A stretch of DNA of 64,000 bases from Paenibacillus larvae subsp. larvae (GCF_002003265.1 NZ_CP019687.1:2542001-2606000), one strand, 5' to 3'. Shown: positions 54,352 to 63,100, numbered from the stretch's first letter. The notes: a model not told the origin generated them from the letters alone. Numbers and translations: made by a program.

Positions 54352-54438
54352 CTATTTCATCTTTTGGATAAACGTCAGAAGCGCCAGAATAAACATCCCG
54401 AATAGGAACATTAATTGAAGAGCTTGAAACGTTTCCAT
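54352..54438 (-). CDS. Putative holin-like toxin (type I toxin-antitoxin, 28 residues)
   Basis: METFQALQLMFLFGMFILAL and then LTFIQKMK: a single membrane helix with a short polar start and a Lys-rich end, the pattern of the Hol-Tox/TxpA-like toxins of Bacilli. AAAGGGGGTGATG precedes the ATG. The stop codon is inside an 11-base stem (AAATAGATCGC / GCGATCTATTT), and a terminator follows about 90 bases later. Such genes are controlled by an antisense RNA, which would lie on the plus strand overlapping the 3' end; I did not find a clear promoter for it. The position beside RM and Wadjet genes fits a defence or stability role. Confidence 0.7.
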   Translation of the reverse strand: METFQALQLMFLFGMFILALLTFIQKMK

Positions 54439-54552
54439 TGGCATCACCCCCTTTCCAGGGGATTAGCCGACCGCCCACGTATAAGCCACTATTGCTTGTA
54501 CTATTGTACCACATATTACCTTTTATTTATATGTAATTTTAAAATCGCTTGC

Positions 54553-54574
54553 AGCCCTTTTAGGGCTTTTTTTA
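54553..54574 (+). terminator. Short rho-independent terminator
   Basis: AGCCC and GGGCT with a 5-base loop and a run of seven T on the plus strand, 10 bases ahead of the next plus-strand gene. It may end the putative antisense RNA of the toxin. Confidence 0.7.
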
Positions 54575-54584
54575 TTTAGAACAA

Positions 54585-55121
54585 ATGCTACTTTCTCTAA
54601 GTCTATCTCTAATGGTTTTATATGGTAGTTTAATTCAAAATATCGAACCACAACAATCCGTTGACCCATTGAGTTATATTACTGAACATTCAAAAAATCC
54701 TTTAGGAGATAACTTAAATGTAAATGATGCCATTTCCATGTTTAAAGAAAAATTCAACAAAAAAGTATTTCTTCCAAATACCATTCCCTTTAAACCGACA
54801 GATACAGGCGCTTCTCTTAGTGAACATGCTAAGACACTAACAGTAAGTTACTTTAACAACAAAACAAATGAAACTCTTATTGTGACACAAATGGTTAATA
54901 TCAAGCCAAAAAATGGTGAGAAATTCAGCAAAACCCCACATGAAACTGAAGTTGAACTGAAACATAGTACAAAAGCGAAATGTCTTTATAAAGCTGGAAA
55001 ACCTGACCATATTCGCTTTATTAGAGATGATATCATTTATTTCATAAGCTTCAAACAAAATCGGAATATTACGATTAATGAATTAGTTGAAGTTGCAAAT
55101 TCCATGAAGCAATTTCCTTGA
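54585..55121 (+). CDS. DUF4367-like secreted or membrane-anchored protein
   Basis: A 178-residue protein with an N-terminal hydrophobic segment (MLLSLSLSLMVLYGSLI) that lacks positive charges. The soluble part resembles DUF4367 proteins: NDAISMFKEKFNKKVFLPNT, TLTVSYFNNKTNETLIVTQ and IYFISFKQNRNITINELVEV near the end. Such domains sit on extracellular parts of Bacillus sigma/anti-sigma partners and lipoproteins. No good ribosome site precedes the ATG and a terminator is just upstream, so expression is doubtful. Compared with a similar stretch at 63430-63480, the AGGAGGAAAC site seems lost here. Confidence 0.55.
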   Translation: MLLSLSLSLMVLYGSLIQNIEPQQSVDPLSYITEHSKNPLGDNLNVNDAISMFKEKFNKKVFLPNTIPFKPTDTGASLSEHAKTLTVSYFNNKTNETLIVTQMVNIKPKNGEKFSKTPHETEVELKHSTKAKCLYKAGKPDHIRFIRDDIIYFISFKQNRNITINELVEVANSMKQFP

Positions 55122-55130
55122 ATTAAAAAA

Positions 55131-55852
55131 GGGTCTGTCAAGATTTATGTGTAAACTTTATTAAAAGTAGGAAAGATACTTTTGCCTTTCGTCACTTTCC
55201 GAAGCTGACGGTGGTAGCTTTCAATCATATTGGTTGTGTAGATGAGTCTTCGGATCTCCGGCGGGTACTTGAAAAAGGTAGCCAGTTCTGCCCAGTTATT
55301 TCGCCAAGACCGGATAATGAGCGGGTATTTACTACTCCATACCTCTTTAAAACGATCCAGTTCCTAGAGAGCAGCTTCTTCGGTAGAAGCCTTATAATTT
55401 GGTTTTAAATCCGCCGTGACCTTCTTCAAATCCTTGTAAGAGACATAGCGGGTAGAATTCCGGATCTGGTGAATGATACATTTTTGGATTTCCGTCTTGG
55501 GATAGCTTGCCGTAATGGTCTCCGAGAACCCATTCAGGTTGTCCACACACGTAATGAGAATGCCCTGGACGCCACGATTTTTCAGGTCACCCAGCACGCT
55601 GAGCCAGAATTTAGATGATTCGTTTTCACCGATCCACATCCCTAGCGCCATCCAAATCGATGCCAATGACCATGTACGCCGCTTTGCTATCGATGGCCCC
55701 GTCCTGTTTGACCTTGAAGTGGATAGCGTCAGAAAGACAACCGCGTATACGCGTTGCAAGGGGCAATTCTGCCATCCTTCTACTTCTAAAGGTACATTGG
55801 ACAATCGCTTACGTCATTCGCTTAAAAATCAGGTGTTTTTCATGCGCAATTG
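55131..55852 (-). mobile_element. IS256-family transposase, 5'-truncated and mutated
   Basis: The minus strand encodes WQNCPLQRVYAVVFLDAIHF after frame repair, then WIGENESSKFWLSVLGDLKN, GVQGILITCVDNLNGFSETI, KCIIHQIRNSTRYVSYKDLK, and after an in-frame TAG the end of the protein (WSSKYPLIIRSWRNNWAEL, IYTTNMIESYHRQLRKVTKG). At least one frameshift and one stop are present and the first half is missing. GGGTCTGTCAAGATTTATGTGTAAAC at 55132 onward fits the terminal repeat. The truncated edge touches the last codons of lanM. Confidence 0.88.
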
Positions 55853-58800
55853 AAGAACACAAGGCACTATATCCGGTTCGGCAAGACGAAGAAGCTGGTA
55901 ACCTATTCCGGAAAGCCCCAGGAATAATCCAGGTGTTTCGATATGCCGGGGAGTACCGCAAACCTGTCCTTGACCCAGCAGCACTTGATCAGAAACAAAA
56001 TCCGCGTAATTAAACGCCTGCTCCGTCCACTTTTGCTCATTCAGCTGCTTCCCTGCTGTATAAAGAAACTCGGCATCCCCCATTAGCCCGTGGCATAAGC
56101 AATACGAGGAGTAGCTTCCATCTTGAAATACAAATTCTGCTGCCTGTGCCACTTCATGACTCATTTGAGGATGACCAATTCCCCATTCGTTCCATAAAGC
56201 GAGCTGGGCCATCCCAATTCCGGTAACGCCGTTGCACCAATGGCTGTCACAATACTGGTTATTTTTATGTTTCCGATTGTCAATCCAGCGTTTGCCTAAC
56301 ACATCATACAGGCTGTTCTGATAGTTGAGCGCTCCTAATGCGGCTTCTTTAAAGTGCGATTCTTCTGTAACATGGTAAAGCTGACCTAAGGCATAGCCGA
56401 TACCGATAACACCATGTGCGAGTCCGCCCAATGGAACATCATTCCATTTAGACTTCCATGTGTAAATCCCCTCGACCCGATCGGCATGTACGCAGAGATG
56501 ATCCCCATATTTCATGGCCAGCTCCAGAAACCGATCATCTTTGGTTACGCTGTAAGCTTGAACTAACAAAACGGCTAGCCCTGCGGAGCCGCCAAGGAAA
56601 TCATAGGAATCATCAGGAGTCTCAAGGTTTTTAAGCAGGTCAGCAATCTTCTCTGCTTCCATGTTCCATTCCTTCACAGGCTCAATGATGGATTGGATCT
56701 GGAAGACCGGATATAACAGTGAAGCCGTGCCCCAAAAACCGGAAGGCAGGATTTTTTCATTTGTATTTATTTTTAGTGCCCGATTCATCGATTTGATGGA
56801 CAGCTCTTTATAGTCACTTCGTCCGGTTATGTTCGACAAATAAGCAAAAAAGAGCGCCACCCCGGCCAACCCGTCATACAGATTTTTAGGTATCTCCTGG
56901 ATCCCCCAACCATTCTTTCCCGTAACCAAGGTAAGCCATGATGCTTCATCCTGCCCAATCACTGCGCGGCTTTGGAGCAGTTCACCGATATGCTCTGCCG
57001 CTTCCAGCCACTTCTCCTTTTTCCCGTCATACACACCCTTATCTTTATTGCTTATAACTTCCGTATATTTGGGTACTGTCCCTTCACCATCTGAATGAAC
57101 CGTATAAAGGGAAGATTTCATTAAACTAACCTGGTAACGGATCTCTTCCGGAGTCAGACGCTCCAGGCGGCTCAGTACAAGATCCATGGAAGATTCCTTG
57201 AAAACATGAAGAATTCGTCTTCCTCTGCTGTCCCACAAGTGCAGAGAATCCGTGAAGGTGGTAAATAAGGGGATGTCCCCTTCCAATAAATCCTCTCTTT
57301 CCGAACGAAGGATCTCGCTGCTTCTTATCGGATAACCCCATACACTATCAATAAACATCTCACGTTCAAGCTGATGTCTGGTGTAATCGGGATGATTCGC
57401 TTCCATGAGCAAATTCGAATATTTTTGGGTGCTTCGTACTATGATGCGGATTGGCGTGTGCTCAAAGGTATCTTTAATTTTCTGACGGATGAGTGGTTTG
57501 CTTCGGCAAACCAGATAACAGACATCAGAAAAGCCCTGTAAGATATGATGTTCATAATCACTTAACTGGATTTCCTGATTTTGCAGGGTGACCCGGTTGC
57601 TTTTCCCATTGATCATGACTTTTTTTCGAATGACCCTCATCTCGTCCGTATTAATATGTTCCATTTGTTTAACGTCGAAGGGAGTTTCTTGCTCATTCCC
57701 TCCCAAACCGCTTAACTCCAGCCCTTTATGCTGTTCCGTACCGAATAAGTGAACGGGTAGAAGATTGCTCCCCATGACGGTTTCCGTAAAAGCCACCTTC
57801 AGGGCAACATCAAAATGATCGTCATGTAACAGTCCCGGCCTGTTATGGAAAATTGTTTCCAAATCAATCAGCTGCGGATGCTCTCCTTGGGCAATAACAT
57901 TCTCATAATGGAAGTCGATTCCCCTTAATAAATAGGCAATTCCTACTAGAGCACCATAACGGTAAAAGTAACGTTCCACTTCTTTGCGGTTATGACAGGT
58001 CTTATACTCCACCAGCTCTTCCCAGCCATACTCACCCTTAGGTAATATATGGTGGAACTTGAACCGGCTCTTTAAACCCAGCTCGGCGATGAACGCGGAT
58101 ATTTCCTGGAATTTTACGGAAACCTCCAGGTTTTTAGGCTTATATATAAGAGAATTCCCCCCCGTAAAATGGAAGCACATTACGCTATTGCCCTTCTTGT
58201 GACGGTCCCCAATGCCAAGTGTAATCTTCTGAAGCTGCGCCTGATTTACAAATGGAAAATGACTGCGTAATTCCGGCATATCATCGCGGAACCGGTTCAT
58301 CGCTTCTTTGAGATTATTTACTGTGTACAGGGTACGAATCGATAATAATCTTGCCAATACTATGTATTCAGAGTAGAAGCTTAGTAACATTTCTTTGTTG
58401 CTTAATGTTCTTACAAAGGAATGGAATCTTTCCTTCGAATCATTTCCTTCCAACTGATTCAATAGCTTGGCCACGTTTAATTCCAAAATAAGACTATATT
58501 GGGAGAACTGCATTAAATCCAGCGTCAAGCCTTGGGCGAAATCCTGAATAAAATCATCTTGAACCACTTCAATTGTCATCTCAGCGAAAAATGACCTTAT
58601 TTCCTTGCACGCCCACACGACAAATGGATAAACCGCTACTCCTAGATGGTTATTATGACCCGGCAGTGCGTCTTGCTCATAACCGCTCATTGCAGCGGAG
58701 TACACCTTCACCCAATCGCTGTCACCATAATATCGCTGTGCCTCGGCTTCAATCTTCAGGTCCAAGGAGGAGACAAAGCAGTTAAATTGATTCTCGGTCA

Positions 58801-58990
58801 GGCTTTCCGTTCTCAGACGCTGTTCAAAAAGTTCCGGAGATGGAAATCTGCTTTTCCACCTCTTTGCACGCTCATTCCATTCCGGTTGTACCAGATTCAC
58901 CCCGCCGATTCTTTCGAATAGCTCTTTTCTTTCTGTTAAGGATAGAGCCCCATCCATCGGTATTGTATATAAATTGAGCTTTGAATTCAT
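55829..58990 (-). CDS. lanM: Class II lanthipeptide synthetase LanM
   Basis: A 1053-residue bifunctional enzyme. The N-terminal dehydratase domain (about 150-640) is kinase-like: FHFTGGNSLIYKPKNLEV (Lys), LRGIDFHYENVIAQGEH (catalytic Asp/His/Asn) and LIDLETIFHNR (metal Asp and Glu). The C-terminal LanC cyclase (about 690-1045) has the zinc ligands in CDSHWCNGVTGIG and SSYCLCHGLMGDAEF. It phosphorylates and eliminates Ser/Thr in the precursor and then closes thioether rings with Cys. GGAGG precedes the ATG. It follows lanA after an attenuator. The last residues (about LQLRMKNT) come from the IS256 junction, but the catalytic core is complete. Confidence 0.96.
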   Translation of the reverse strand: MNSKLNLYTIPMDGALSLTERKELFERIGGVNLVQPEWNERAKRWKSRFPSPELFEQRLRTESLTENQFNCFVSSLDLKIEAEAQRYYGDSDWVKVYSAAMSGYEQDALPGHNNHLGVAVYPFVVWACKEIRSFFAEMTIEVVQDDFIQDFAQGLTLDLMQFSQYSLILELNVAKLLNQLEGNDSKERFHSFVRTLSNKEMLLSFYSEYIVLARLLSIRTLYTVNNLKEAMNRFRDDMPELRSHFPFVNQAQLQKITLGIGDRHKKGNSVMCFHFTGGNSLIYKPKNLEVSVKFQEISAFIAELGLKSRFKFHHILPKGEYGWEELVEYKTCHNRKEVERYFYRYGALVGIAYLLRGIDFHYENVIAQGEHPQLIDLETIFHNRPGLLHDDHFDVALKVAFTETVMGSNLLPVHLFGTEQHKGLELSGLGGNEQETPFDVKQMEHINTDEMRVIRKKVMINGKSNRVTLQNQEIQLSDYEHHILQGFSDVCYLVCRSKPLIRQKIKDTFEHTPIRIIVRSTQKYSNLLMEANHPDYTRHQLEREMFIDSVWGYPIRSSEILRSEREDLLEGDIPLFTTFTDSLHLWDSRGRRILHVFKESSMDLVLSRLERLTPEEIRYQVSLMKSSLYTVHSDGEGTVPKYTEVISNKDKGVYDGKKEKWLEAAEHIGELLQSRAVIGQDEASWLTLVTGKNGWGIQEIPKNLYDGLAGVALFFAYLSNITGRSDYKELSIKSMNRALKINTNEKILPSGFWGTASLLYPVFQIQSIIEPVKEWNMEAEKIADLLKNLETPDDSYDFLGGSAGLAVLLVQAYSVTKDDRFLELAMKYGDHLCVHADRVEGIYTWKSKWNDVPLGGLAHGVIGIGYALGQLYHVTEESHFKEAALGALNYQNSLYDVLGKRWIDNRKHKNNQYCDSHWCNGVTGIGMAQLALWNEWGIGHPQMSHEVAQAAEFVFQDGSYSSYCLCHGLMGDAEFLYTAGKQLNEQKWTEQAFNYADFVSDQVLLGQGQVCGTPRHIETPGLFLGLSGIGYQLLRLAEPDIVPCVLQLRMKNT

Positions 58991-59030
58991 CTACCTTTCC
59001 AGCCTCCTATTTGAGCTGATATGAAAAATA

Positions 59031-59055
59031 AGTTGTGCCGGGTTACAGCACAACT
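59031..59055 (-). terminator. Attenuator hairpin between lanA and lanM
   Basis: On the minus strand AGTTGTGC and GCACAACT pair around 9 bases, followed by TATTTTTC. Partial termination here would yield much more lanA than lanM mRNA, as in many lantibiotic operons. Confidence 0.75.
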
Positions 59056-59091
59056 GTTGAAGCCATGGATATCACATTCAGGATACTTAGA

Positions 59092-59313
59092 TTAGCAGCT
59101 GGTTACAGAAATAATGATCGTTGAGGCAACATAACCGCAAGGTTCAGAGCTTGCAATAATCCAAGGAGTGGCAGGAGTAGTTTCAGCTTGCACATCCCCA
59201 AGATTCAGATCAAAGGGAACTAGAGCTTCTCCGGCCGGATGAACAGGAAGATTTGCGAAGTTTGAACAGATTTGCGGATTCTTCCAAGCTTGAACAATCA
59301 GTTCATTATTCAA
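59092..59313 (-). CDS. lanA: Lanthipeptide precursor (mersacidin/lichenicidin-type leader)
   Basis: A 73-residue precursor from a TTG start with TAGGAG 8-9 bases upstream. The leader NELIVQAWKNPQICSNF then LPVHPAGEAL matches the mersacidin/lichenicidin precursor pattern (xIVxAWKxPxxR...LPxNPAG). It ends LGDVQAE with no GG/GA site. The core is probably TTPATPWIIASSEPCGYVAS followed by TIIISVTSC, 29 residues with two Cys and nine Ser/Thr (4 Ser, 5 Thr), so at most two thioether rings. The TTPAT start is like lichenicidin beta. One leader Cys (residue 16) is unusual. It lies directly before lanM. Confidence 0.88.
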   Translation of the reverse strand: MNNELIVQAWKNPQICSNFANLPVHPAGEALVPFDLNLGDVQAETTPATPWIIASSEPCGYVASTIIISVTSC

Positions 59314-59413
59314 TAGAATCACTCCTAGCTTATAATTTACTTATATTCATGACTTCAATTTATATTTTAAATCACCCCAACTCTATTGAACACTTCGCAA
59401 AATTACGTTTTTT

Positions 59414-60568
59414 CTAGAATAGAAACGTGGACAGCACTGAAACGGTGTATAATATAATTCCCGCAGGCAGAATAAATAATAGAGTAGATAACTTGCGTGC
59501 CTTCTTCATTTGCTCCTTCGGCAAAGGGTGAATTTTGAAAAAGCTGGAGTAGATGTAACTTGACCACTCCGACTTGGCATATTCCCAGAGAATAAATAAG
59601 ATAAACAGCGGATACAAAAATTTAATCCATACGGGGACAATGGCATTTGGAATCAAGGAATATACCACGATTTGAAGATACCTGGACAGATTCATGAAAT
59701 TTCTGCAGTACGATTTAATAAAACATTCTATCAGCACATGGCTTGCATTTCTTACAGAGAACAATCTTGTGGAACGTTTAAAAATCCAGGGGGTCTTTTG
59801 GCTTCTGATCAACGGCACATGTGGTACCGGAGCAAATAAAAATACCAAGGACAACGAAAAGTATTTGTGGTTCAACTGGTAATCGACATCTTTAAAAAAG
59901 GTTCCTTTCAATCGCAAAATATACAAACACTGCAAACCGACAACTAATGCCAACAGCGTTAAATAGAAAAACAGATAGATGTCCGCATGCATGGAAATTA
60001 GCTTGATTCCCCAGATGTAGAGGAAGAAATCCATGACGAACATGACAACATATACAGCAGCCTTGGCAGGCAGATGTTCCATCTTGATATATAGAATATA
60101 TCTCATTAATGCATGATAATATTTCCACAACAAGACCAAAACCAAAAATTCAAATACCTGCGTAATATTAATTAGTAAACATTGAATAAACAGAGGGAGT
60201 AAATAAACGAACAGCAACACAGTATGGGTGGCATATTTCTGCAGCGAATAGTACAGACTGATTGTTCGAAGAGAAGTGATAAGTGTACGCATTCCCAACA
60301 AGAAAACCTTATCCGCCTCCTCCACGGCCATAAACAGGTTCCCGAACCAGCAATACAGGAAAAGCCAACCACCGATTACCCGAAGCTGATGGACTTCCAG
60401 AAAAATTTGTTTCGAACCCCACCATGAAATCCAATTGAATAATAGCAAGAGGGCGATAGGAAGCAATATGTATAAAGATACTGACCAATCATTCGCCAGC
60501 AACCAGACCTTTCTCTTGAACTGCCTGTATTGTTTCAAGCGATAACGATATATCGTGATGCTGTTCAT
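59414..60568 (-). CDS. EcsB-like ABC transporter membrane subunit of the lanthipeptide operon
   Basis: About 384 residues with eight to ten hydrophobic segments, starting with a cytoplasmic basic stretch (YRYRLKQYRQFKRKVWLLAN) followed by LYILLPIALLLLFNWISWW. The long polytopic layout and the partner ATPase match EcsB of the EcsAB transporter, which in Bacillus is needed for protein secretion and peptide handling. ATG 60568 follows AAAGGATAAG by a few bases and sits just after the ATPase stop. In this operon it probably exports the lanthipeptide or protects the cell from it. No C39 peptidase is attached. Confidence 0.75.
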   Translation of the reverse strand: MNSITIYRYRLKQYRQFKRKVWLLANDWSVSLYILLPIALLLLFNWISWWGSKQIFLEVHQLRVIGGWLFLYCWFGNLFMAVEEADKVFLLGMRTLITSLRTISLYYSLQKYATHTVLLFVYLLPLFIQCLLINITQVFEFLVLVLLWKYYHALMRYILYIKMEHLPAKAAVYVVMFVMDFFLYIWGIKLISMHADIYLFFYLTLLALVVGLQCLYILRLKGTFFKDVDYQLNHKYFSLSLVFLFAPVPHVPLIRSQKTPWIFKRSTRLFSVRNASHVLIECFIKSYCRNFMNLSRYLQIVVYSLIPNAIVPVWIKFLYPLFILFILWEYAKSEWSSYIYSSFFKIHPLPKEQMKKARKLSTLLFILPAGIILYTVSVLSTFLF

Positions 60569-60573
60569 AGATC

Positions 60574-61272
60574 TTATCCTTTCTCCCACAATAAATTGAA
60601 ACAATCAAGTAATGAGCCGTCTGTCATATTCGCAGTTGCCCGAAGATCCTCAAGACTTCCCTGGGCAACGATGGTCCCATTCGAGATCAGGATAAATCTA
60701 TCACATATTTTTTCAGCTGTATCTAATACATGGGTTGACATCAGGATCGCCGCTCCCCTCTCCTGCTCTTCTTTCAAAAATCGTAACAGAAGGCTGGTAG
60801 CATGAGGATCCAACCCAATAAAAGGCTCATCAATTAAATATAAGTCTGCTTTAACCAGTAATGCGGCAATGATCATACTTTTTTGCTGCATTCCTTTTGA
60901 AAAACTCGCAGGTAATTGATGGACGACAGCTTCCATCCGGAAATCCTGGAGCAGCCTGGAAACCCGTTCCTGCCATTCGGTTACCAAATAAGCCTTTGCA
61001 ATATATTCCAAGTGTTCCCATAATGTCAGACCTTCATAGAATATCGGATGTTCGGGTATATAGGTGTAGGTTTTGTTTGTTTCAATCTGGATCAATCCTT
61101 CATATTCTTCTAAAAAGCCTAATATCAGCTTCATCGTCGTACTCTTGCCGGCACCGTTCGCCCCGATTAACCCTACAAACTCCCCCTGCTTCACATGAAA
61201 ATCAATATCGTGGACAGCCGTTTCCTTACCGATGTAACCAGCTCTTCGAATCTGAACAGATAAAATACTCAA
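60574..61272 (-). CDS. EcsA-like ABC transporter ATP-binding subunit of the lanthipeptide operon
   Basis: A 232-residue ATPase: Walker A LIGANGAGKSTTMKLILGFL, Q-loop replaced by YTYIPEHPIFYEGLTLWEH (as in EcsA), signature LPASFSKGMQQKSMIIAALL, Walker B LYLIDEPFIGLDPHA and H-loop AILMSTHVLDTAEKIC. The PEHP and SFSKGMQQK motifs separate it from LanF-type ATPases and place it with EcsA. The start is TTG with AAGGAAGGGG ahead. It lies 15 bases after lanP and just before the membrane subunit. Confidence 0.88.
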   Translation of the reverse strand: MSILSVQIRRAGYIGKETAVHDIDFHVKQGEFVGLIGANGAGKSTTMKLILGFLEEYEGLIQIETNKTYTYIPEHPIFYEGLTLWEHLEYIAKAYLVTEWQERVSRLLQDFRMEAVVHQLPASFSKGMQQKSMIIAALLVKADLYLIDEPFIGLDPHATSLLLRFLKEEQERGAAILMSTHVLDTAEKICDRFILISNGTIVAQGSLEDLRATANMTDGSLLDCFNLLWEKG

Positions 61273-61287
61273 TGGACTTCCCCTTCC

Positions 61288-62298
61288 TTAATAAATCAAA
61301 CGCAAAGCTTCATAAGGTTGGACCAGATAAAATACGACCCCGTTATGTACTAATCTTTTGGAGGTCCTCCTTAACAGATGTATAATTTGCCCTTTGTTAA
61401 GCTTTTGTCGGCGCTTCTCCAACGCCTGCGATTGAATCAAGCCAATAATCCCCGACATTTTGGCAGCAGCCAGACTGGTTCCGGTCATAAACTCATACCC
61501 TTGGTCGAATTTCACCGCTTTACTTTGCGGGGTTTGATCCAATTGAGCGGGATATGTAACGACACACATCGACCTGAAGTCAGGCTTTCTTTCCTTTTTC
61601 CATGATGGCCCGAAGTCTCCGGCCGGTACAGCATAGTTATTGCCGGAATTATAATTGGAATAATCGGCCAACATGCCTTCTTTGTTCGTCGCTGCGACTG
61701 AAATAACATGCGATAGCCCTCCAGGCACATGACAGTATTCACTTTTTTTAGAGAGAAACATGCCATGTGTCCCCATGGAACCCACAACGATAATTCCTTT
61801 CGATGCTGCTTTCCTGATGATTTGGTTGTATTCCCTGATTAGACCTGCATCAGATTCGCCAATTGTTGACTTATAGGAGCCTAAGCTTAAATTAATAATA
61901 TCATTCCGGTCATCGATGGCCAGATCTATGGCTTTAATCACGTCAGAGGAGTGTCCGCTATTATTGGTTTGAATGATTTTATAGGGCACAATTCCTAAAC
62001 CTGGTCCAATGCCGAGAAGCTTGCCTCTGGCAGCAATCGCCCCTGCCATCATCGTGCCATGTCCCGAGAGATCCACGGTTGCAGGCATATCATCAATAAA
62101 AGATTTTCCTTCTGATACGATGCTATGAGCCAAATCCGGATGATTTCGATCGACACCGCTGTCAATAATGGCGATCTTTATCTCTTTACTGCCAGGCTGT
62201 ATGTTATAGGTACAACCTTGACGTGTAAGCAGTTTCATAGCCCAGGACCATCTATGGTAATACTCCGCCTGTTGAATCATTTCGTTAAGATAATTCAT
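61288..62298 (-). CDS. lanP: Subtilisin-like leader protease LanP, apparently cytoplasmic
   Basis: A 336-residue S8 protease without a signal peptide. The catalytic triad is Asp in IKIAIIDSGVDRNHPDLA, His in LSGHGTMMAGAIAARG and Ser in FMTGTSLAAAKMSGIIG. The oxyanion position reads IIVVGSMGTHG, where subtilisins have Asn (AxGNxG), so Asn appears replaced. LanP enzymes cut the leader from modified lanthipeptides. With no GG site in lanA and no C39 peptidase in the operon, this enzyme is the best candidate for maturation, acting inside the cell before export. It overlaps the LuxR gene by 4 bases. Confidence 0.88.
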   Translation of the reverse strand: MNYLNEMIQQAEYYHRWSWAMKLLTRQGCTYNIQPGSKEIKIAIIDSGVDRNHPDLAHSIVSEGKSFIDDMPATVDLSGHGTMMAGAIAARGKLLGIGPGLGIVPYKIIQTNNSGHSSDVIKAIDLAIDDRNDIINLSLGSYKSTIGESDAGLIREYNQIIRKAASKGIIVVGSMGTHGMFLSKKSEYCHVPGGLSHVISVAATNKEGMLADYSNYNSGNNYAVPAGDFGPSWKKERKPDFRSMCVVTYPAQLDQTPQSKAVKFDQGYEFMTGTSLAAAKMSGIIGLIQSQALEKRRQKLNKGQIIHLLRRTSKRLVHNGVVFYLVQPYEALRLIY

Positions 62299-62558
62299 GA
62301 CTCGTTTTCACTCGCCATTTGGGACTTCCGTTTCATATCCTGCAATTCGATCAAATGCAGATGGTAAGCTATAATACCAAGACCGACACGAGTGGAAACA
62401 TCCAGCTTCTGCTTCAGGTTCGATATAATTTCACCGACTCTGCGTCTGCTGATAAACAGTTGGTGGGCAATCTCTTTGTCGTTGTACCCGCATGCTAGTA
62501 GACATAATAATTTGGTCTCCCGTTCACTTAGCTTTTCAAACAAAGCTGTAGTATACAT
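62295..62558 (-). CDS. Short LuxR/GerE-type helix-turn-helix regulator
   Basis: 87-90 residues comprising only a GerE-type DNA-binding domain: LSERETKLLCLLACGYNDKE, IAHQLFISRRRVGEIISNLK and QKLDVSTRVGLGIIAYH. No receiver domain is present, as in GerE. ATG 62558 with AGGGG upstream is slightly better than ATG 62567. It is the first gene of the lanthipeptide operon and overlaps lanP (ATGA), so it probably controls the operon, perhaps with growth phase or sporulation. Confidence 0.88.
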   Translation of the reverse strand: MYTTALFEKLSERETKLLCLLACGYNDKEIAHQLFISRRRVGEIISNLKQKLDVSTRVGLGIIAYHLHLIELQDMKRKSQMASENES

Positions 62559-62689
62559 AACACTCATCCCCTAAGGCCCGCCTTTTATCTAGTAAAATTG
62601 TTAATATAAACCATTACATATTGTATAATAATTATTATTTAAATGTAAAGTATTATATTTAGTTTCCATTAGCAGTTTCTTAACTGTAC

Positions 62690-63085
62690 TTGATCCGATT
62701 CCATCTTGGGAGTGTAAGATTTGTTATCATCATGAGTTATGGAGTCGCTTGCTCTCGACTCCTCACGCATGGAAAACGTTTGGCAAAAAACGCGTGGAAC
62801 TGTCACAAGCTGACGAACACACCGCCTTGCAAGAAGGGGATATCATCAATCTGGATGATACCCGTGGCCCATCCCTATACCAAGACGCTACCATTTCTCT
62901 CCTGGCTCTATGATCACTCTGCCAAAACCTATGTATGGGCCATGAATCTGGTTGTCCTTCAGGCAATTTTGCAGACGGGACTTGGCCACGGAAGCATCAC
63001 TACAACAATGAACATTTATGTAAACGTTCTTCGAACTGCGGATCAGACAGCTACTGATAAATTCGAATTCTTTTTTTATCTGATG
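62690..63085 (+). pseudogene. Tyrosine recombinase (phage/ICE integrase), 3' remnant
   Basis: The end of the frame reads LQTGLGHGSITTTMNIYVNV then LRTADQTATDKFEF. This is the C-terminal box of tyrosine integrases (LGHxSITTTxxxYxHV) with the nucleophile Tyr. The part ahead is scrambled and the Arg-His-Arg boxes are not recognisable. It lies about 180 bases from the rRNA-methyltransferase remnant copy B, where an integrase gene of an element inserted at that site would be expected. Confidence 0.7.
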
Positions 63086-63100
63086 CTGCACAAGGACAAT

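Noticed and set aside
55829-62567. Two-component lantibiotic system
   Set aside because: The core start is like lichenicidin beta, but only one precursor and one LanM are present; no alpha peptide was found in the gaps.
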